Origin: Struthio camelus
Taxonomy: Eukaryota > Chordata > Aves > Struthioniformes > Struthionidae
Direction: 5' to 3'
Assembly (NCBI RefSeq): GCF_040807025.1
Contig: NC_090952.1
Location: 23,247,068-23,311,067 of the forward strand
Length of the DNA: 64,000 bases
In this document: in pieces, positions 60,301-64,000 of the stretch
How positions within the stretch are numbered: the first letter of the stretch is position 1
Layout of the letters: every line of letters begins with the position of its first letter
Position numbers and translations under genes: made by a program
The notes under the pieces: generated by a model
Seen by the model: the letters and a program-made list of their open reading frames with translations, nothing else
The model's database searches: none
Told to the model about the DNA's origin: nothing

Positions 60301-62689
60301 GAAGTGCACAAAACAGACACTTGCTTCAAAAAGCAGTTTCTGAGGGGGCAATTTAGTGGGTGCTCCAAAGAGCAGCTCACCAAACCCCAGTGGGGGCTGC
60401 TCGCTTCCCCACACCCGCGCAAAGCTGTCACTCCCAGAACCGTCATCGCATCACTTGAGCCTCAAACACGCCAGCAGAGCAGGGCTCAGCCCACAGCAAA
60501 GACAACCCTGCAGTAATACAGGCGCCTCCCCAGCCCAGCTCGAAGCCTGGGGAGGGGAGGGCAAAATAAAACCCTCATAGCTGCCTTCTCCAAGAGCAGC
60601 ACACTACTCCTGCTTTGCAGTCCACCCTCACGTAAAGATCTCTGCCCAGAGACTGGGCAGAATCAGCGCAATTTCCAAGTGGAAGCCTTACCACCACGGC
60701 TCTGCCCCTGCTGAGTGGTGACAACTGTCACAGGGCCTTTGGCACCAGCAGTGCAAGCTGGCAAATCCCACTTGTGCCACTTTGAATATTACAGCCGTGG
60801 GCAGACCCCACAGGAAAAGCCCCAGCAGAGCAAGACCGATGTGCTTCTCGCATGGGAGGGACCCCATAACCCACAGCGTGCAACAGAGCTGCTTAATAAA
60901 CCCAAATCTCCTGCTGCAAGTATGGCCAGGCTGCTGCGTTGGGTTGGCATGGGCTAACAGAAGGCAGCAACCTCTGAAAGAGACAGGTTGGGAAGTCTTC
61001 CCACCGAGCACGATGAGAACAGTGCTCGTTTCTTCCAGTGTACCAGGTCAAGAGAGGCCTGCAAGGCTTTCTCCACTCTGCCCTTGTTTCTCATGCTCAA
61101 GAGGTAACTGCAGAGCTTAAAAGGGCGAGAAACAAGGCTCGATGTCCCCAATGTTCTCAGAAGGAGAAGCACGGGAGTCAACAGGGACGCTCAACAAGCA
61201 TCCGGGTAACAGGCAAGTTAAGGCAGCAGCACCGAAAAAAGAAAAAAAAAAAAAAAAAAGTGAGTCATTTTAGTCGGTTGCGGTTCCAGGAAGAGCAGCG
61301 GAGGAGCACAGATACCATCAGCACAGCACCAAGACACCCTGCACACAGCACACTGGCTCCAGAGGCACGCTTGGGACGGACGTTCTCACGTTCTCGAGAC
61401 ACGACTCAGGTTTCCACCTCTTTGGCGAGCTCTGGCCCCTCAGCACATCCGTGTCACCGGGTGACGAGAGCAATTATCATTTGCAAATGCCAGTTTCCTA
61501 CCGTGACAAGAACAGTCCCTTTCCTTTCCTTGCTTTCATGGCCCTTTCTCACCTCAACAGAGCGGCCACACAGAGTCCAAGCGTGCAAGGCAGAGCCCGG
61601 GTAGGAGACGTGCTCTCTGGTTACATCCATGTGAAGGCAGAATTTGGCCATTCAGAACCCAAGCAAAAAACAGGCTTCTCTGCTGCCCCTAAAGTCTGAA
61701 CCTCCTTGGGCTCCTGTCCTGCGCTCTTCTGGAAACAGCCAACCAACCAACCTATCACCCAGCAATGGTTCGCTATAGCCTAGGCTACGACTCCCCCACA
61801 ACTGCCAGTTTTTCCTTCGGGAAATTCACTGCTAATTCTCAGGGATCAGTTGCAGTTCCCTCACCCCACTTCATCCATTGCAAGCCGCAGGGATACTTGC
61901 GGCAGCAGGTGAAGGAACATCTTCTGAGCATCTCTCCCCAGCATAGCGTGCCCAGGGGCTGTGGGGCAGCACACCGAGCCCTTACATGCCCTGCCTGCAT
62001 CTGGCCCGAGGCAAGCCAAATGCTGCTGCAGCGTTTCAAGCGCTGCGCATTTGCATTCCTGTTTTCTACAAATACGCCTGCAGAAGCTTTTGCTGAATCT
62101 GACACATTTAAAACAGCCTTTTGCAAAGCTTGTCAGCTCGCCACCATTTCCTTTTCCACTAATGACCATTTTGGATAGCAGCTTCTACAGTCTGCCCACT
62201 TGTTGTTGGCAGAGAGAAGAGCCCTGAATCCAGGGATGCCAGGGGAATTTAAAATACACTTTTGCAATGGCTGAGAAAGAAAAGGCACTGGAGCATTTGG
62301 GTCAGAAACCAGAACTCGACTTTAGGAAAAGGCAACACCACCACGAGTGCCTACAGGCTCTGGTGACTTCTCCACAGCACTGCTACCTCTTGTCTTTCCA
62401 AACTCCCACTTTTTTCCATCTCTAGAAGTGCGCTTCCAGCCAAACGTGCCCACTTCCACCTCCACCCCGTGGAAGCGCTGCCTTGCAGCCCGCCGCGGCA
62501 AGCCTGCCACTTCCCACCCCGTGCTCCCGCTGCGCCAGGCCCAGGCTGGCGCCTCCGAGAGCGCAGGGAGGGAGCCCACCAACACGCACACGCGGCCCAA
62601 CAGCCAGCATGTTGTTTTGTGCGGGATTTTCAACACTGGGGAAAGAAAACTGTGCAAGGCCAAATTAGGGCATGGATTTTATAATCATC

Positions 62690-62755
62690 TTTCCCGGTGA
62701 CACACTATACGACCTTGGGTAAGTCCCTCCATCCATCTCTAAAGACTCTCTCATA
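62690..62755 (+). mobile_element. Possible MIR fragment
   Basis: GTGACACACTATACGACCTT, GGGTAAGTCCCTCCATCCATCTCTAAA resembles the MIR segment TGTGTGACCTTGGGCAAGTC... . Short and diverged. Confidence 0.45.
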
Positions 62756-63720
62756 GGAGTGCCACAAGACTTTTAATTAGCAGCCCTAAAAGAAGTACTC
62801 GAGCTAGTTTGCCTCTTTTCCAAAATAACCAACTGCAGATGAATTGGAACAACCTTATTTTCAAGTTCTGCAAGCAACCAGGATCCAGGCTGCTCTCAGA
62901 TCAGTCACTTAAACAACATAATCAAAGCTAAATGTGCCAGCTGTGCATGAAGGATTTTAATGTGCTGCATGGACTAGAAAATAGCTTGAAGAACCAATGT
63001 TATTTTTGCATGGCTGGGATGTCACTGTCAACCAGCTGCATCATAATCGTCTGCAATCAGCAAAATGTTTTTATCACTTTTCAGTCTAGGGGAGGAGGGC
63101 TCTTTTTTATTTCTACCCTACTTATGAAAGCATCCTTGAATCCTGAGGCACCCATTACCAGGAGATCAAGCAGCTACTAAGGCAACGTAAATTGATCAAA
63201 AAATCTTCAACTTTTCATGGTCAAAACGCCAGTATATTGACAAGTTCCTAAGCTTCACAAGTTGCGCACAGCCAATACAACTGTTCCCTACTCCTACCAC
63301 TTCCGAAAACAAGATGCGCATTTCCACAAGTCCAGCAAACATTCAGCTCCCGTTTCCCAGAGGCAGCTCCCTGCACTCACACATCCTAGGCCTCTCCGAG
63401 GCAGTCGGACAGCTCCGCAGCACAGTCCCTCCCCTCGGAGAACCTGAGCACTGCCAGCTCCCTCCTATCTGCCACAGCCACCTCTGCAGAAGCAGATGGG
63501 TCGCAGCTACAAGATGAAGGAAGAGGGAAAGTTTTCCAGCTCCAGCCTTCTCACAGAACTGAACCTCTCTTTCATATATGCTACACATCAAATATTTACC
63601 AATAAAACACTGAAAGATGCCTGTACTTTGGAGAAAATAGCAAGAATGAGGCTGAATACACAAAAAAAACTTTGTCCTTGTAACTAGCAAAATGCTTCAA
63701 AAACCTCTCCTCTAGCTTCA

Positions 63721-63800
63721 CCATCCTCTGAGGCAGTACTTCACAGATGAGGAGACCGTGAGGATGCACCAGCTGCTCAGCAGGGGTGCAGAGCAGTGAT
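63721..63800 (-). mobile_element. MIR-type SINE fragment
   Basis: TTCACAGATGAGGAGACCGTGAGG is the complement of the MIR CTCAGTTTCCTCATCTGTAAA core. CCAGCTGCTCAGCAGGGGTGCAGAGC matches the adjoining CAGCTAGTAAGTGGCAGAGC segment. Confidence 0.65.
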
Positions 63801-64000
63801 ATACAGAAAAGTGTCAGAGGTACCCAGTATTTTAAGGGACGTTTTGTAAGGCTACTCACATTAGGAGTGACAGTGATTGAGATGACAGCAAGCATACATA
63901 AATGCTGAGAATCTGGCTACTTCCACTGCTGTTGGAGCTGATCCAGGAGTAGAAAATAGCTGTAAAATTCCCATCACAGATGCTGAGATGAAACTTCCCG

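Larger units (their letters stand above)
57370..64000. other. Intergenic right end, no coding exon recognised
   Basis: No frame matches a known protein. Holds an A-run at 58251-58270, a CpG-rich patch at about 58950-59260, a G16-like run at 59838-59854, an A-run at about 61235-61259 and two MIR-like pieces. Any gene to the right starts outside the window or has only untranslated exons here. Confidence 0.6.

Noticed and set aside
63596-63895. 99-codon minus-strand ORF at the right end
   Set aside because: Overlaps the MIR-like fragment and shows no known domain.

Overview
This is a vertebrate nuclear window, most likely from a bird or other sauropsid. The evidence is spliced genes with GT-AG introns, a compact SLC9A6 (about 20 kb of coding span), many GC- and CpG-rich islets, old MIR-type SINE fragments and no recognisable Alu, L1 or CR1. 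The species call is inference. Two protein-coding genes can be assembled exon by exon, and both open reading frames close exactly across every junction.

Right-centre: SLC9A6 (endosomal Na+/H+ exchanger NHE6) lies on the minus strand. Sixteen coding exons run from an ATG at 51292 down to a stop at 31405 and encode 680 residues. MMGT1 (EMC5, ER membrane complex subunit 5) lies head-to-head on the plus strand. Four coding exons run from 52655 to 55164 and encode 133 residues, followed by a long 3'UTR with a good poly(A) signal at 57339. The 1.36 kb between the two start codons is a GC-rich bidirectional promoter region. It holds a (CGGCA)6 tract, tandem GC boxes, a degenerate purine-rich GCAAG repeat and three perfect 21-bp CACCC/GC-box repeats. 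Intron 1 of SLC9A6 carries a G-rich minisatellite whose reading frame is open and continuous with exon 1.

The most striking structure is in SLC9A6 splicing. Three introns have U12-type (minor spliceosome) signals: intron 7 is AT-AC, and introns 10 and 14 are GT-AG with ATATCC/GTATCC-class donors and TCCTTRAC-class branch sites. Intron 8, immediately after the AT-AC intron, has a GC-AG donor. Exon 13 is only 31 bp.

Left 28 kb: no coding exon was recognised. By mammalian gene order this should be the upstream side of FHL1 (minus strand, coding part beyond the left end). It contains several CpG-rich islets, one with a CCAAT/TATA pair and a downstream splice donor on the minus strand (about 16.87-17.1 kb), a GATA-motif cluster, a perfect CArG box, a tandem 15-bp AT-rich homeodomain-like repeat and microsatellites. 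The FHL1 assignment is synteny-based inference only. Right 6.5 kb (57.4-64 kb): no gene recognised, only MIR-like fragments, A/T runs and a CpG-rich patch near 59 kb.
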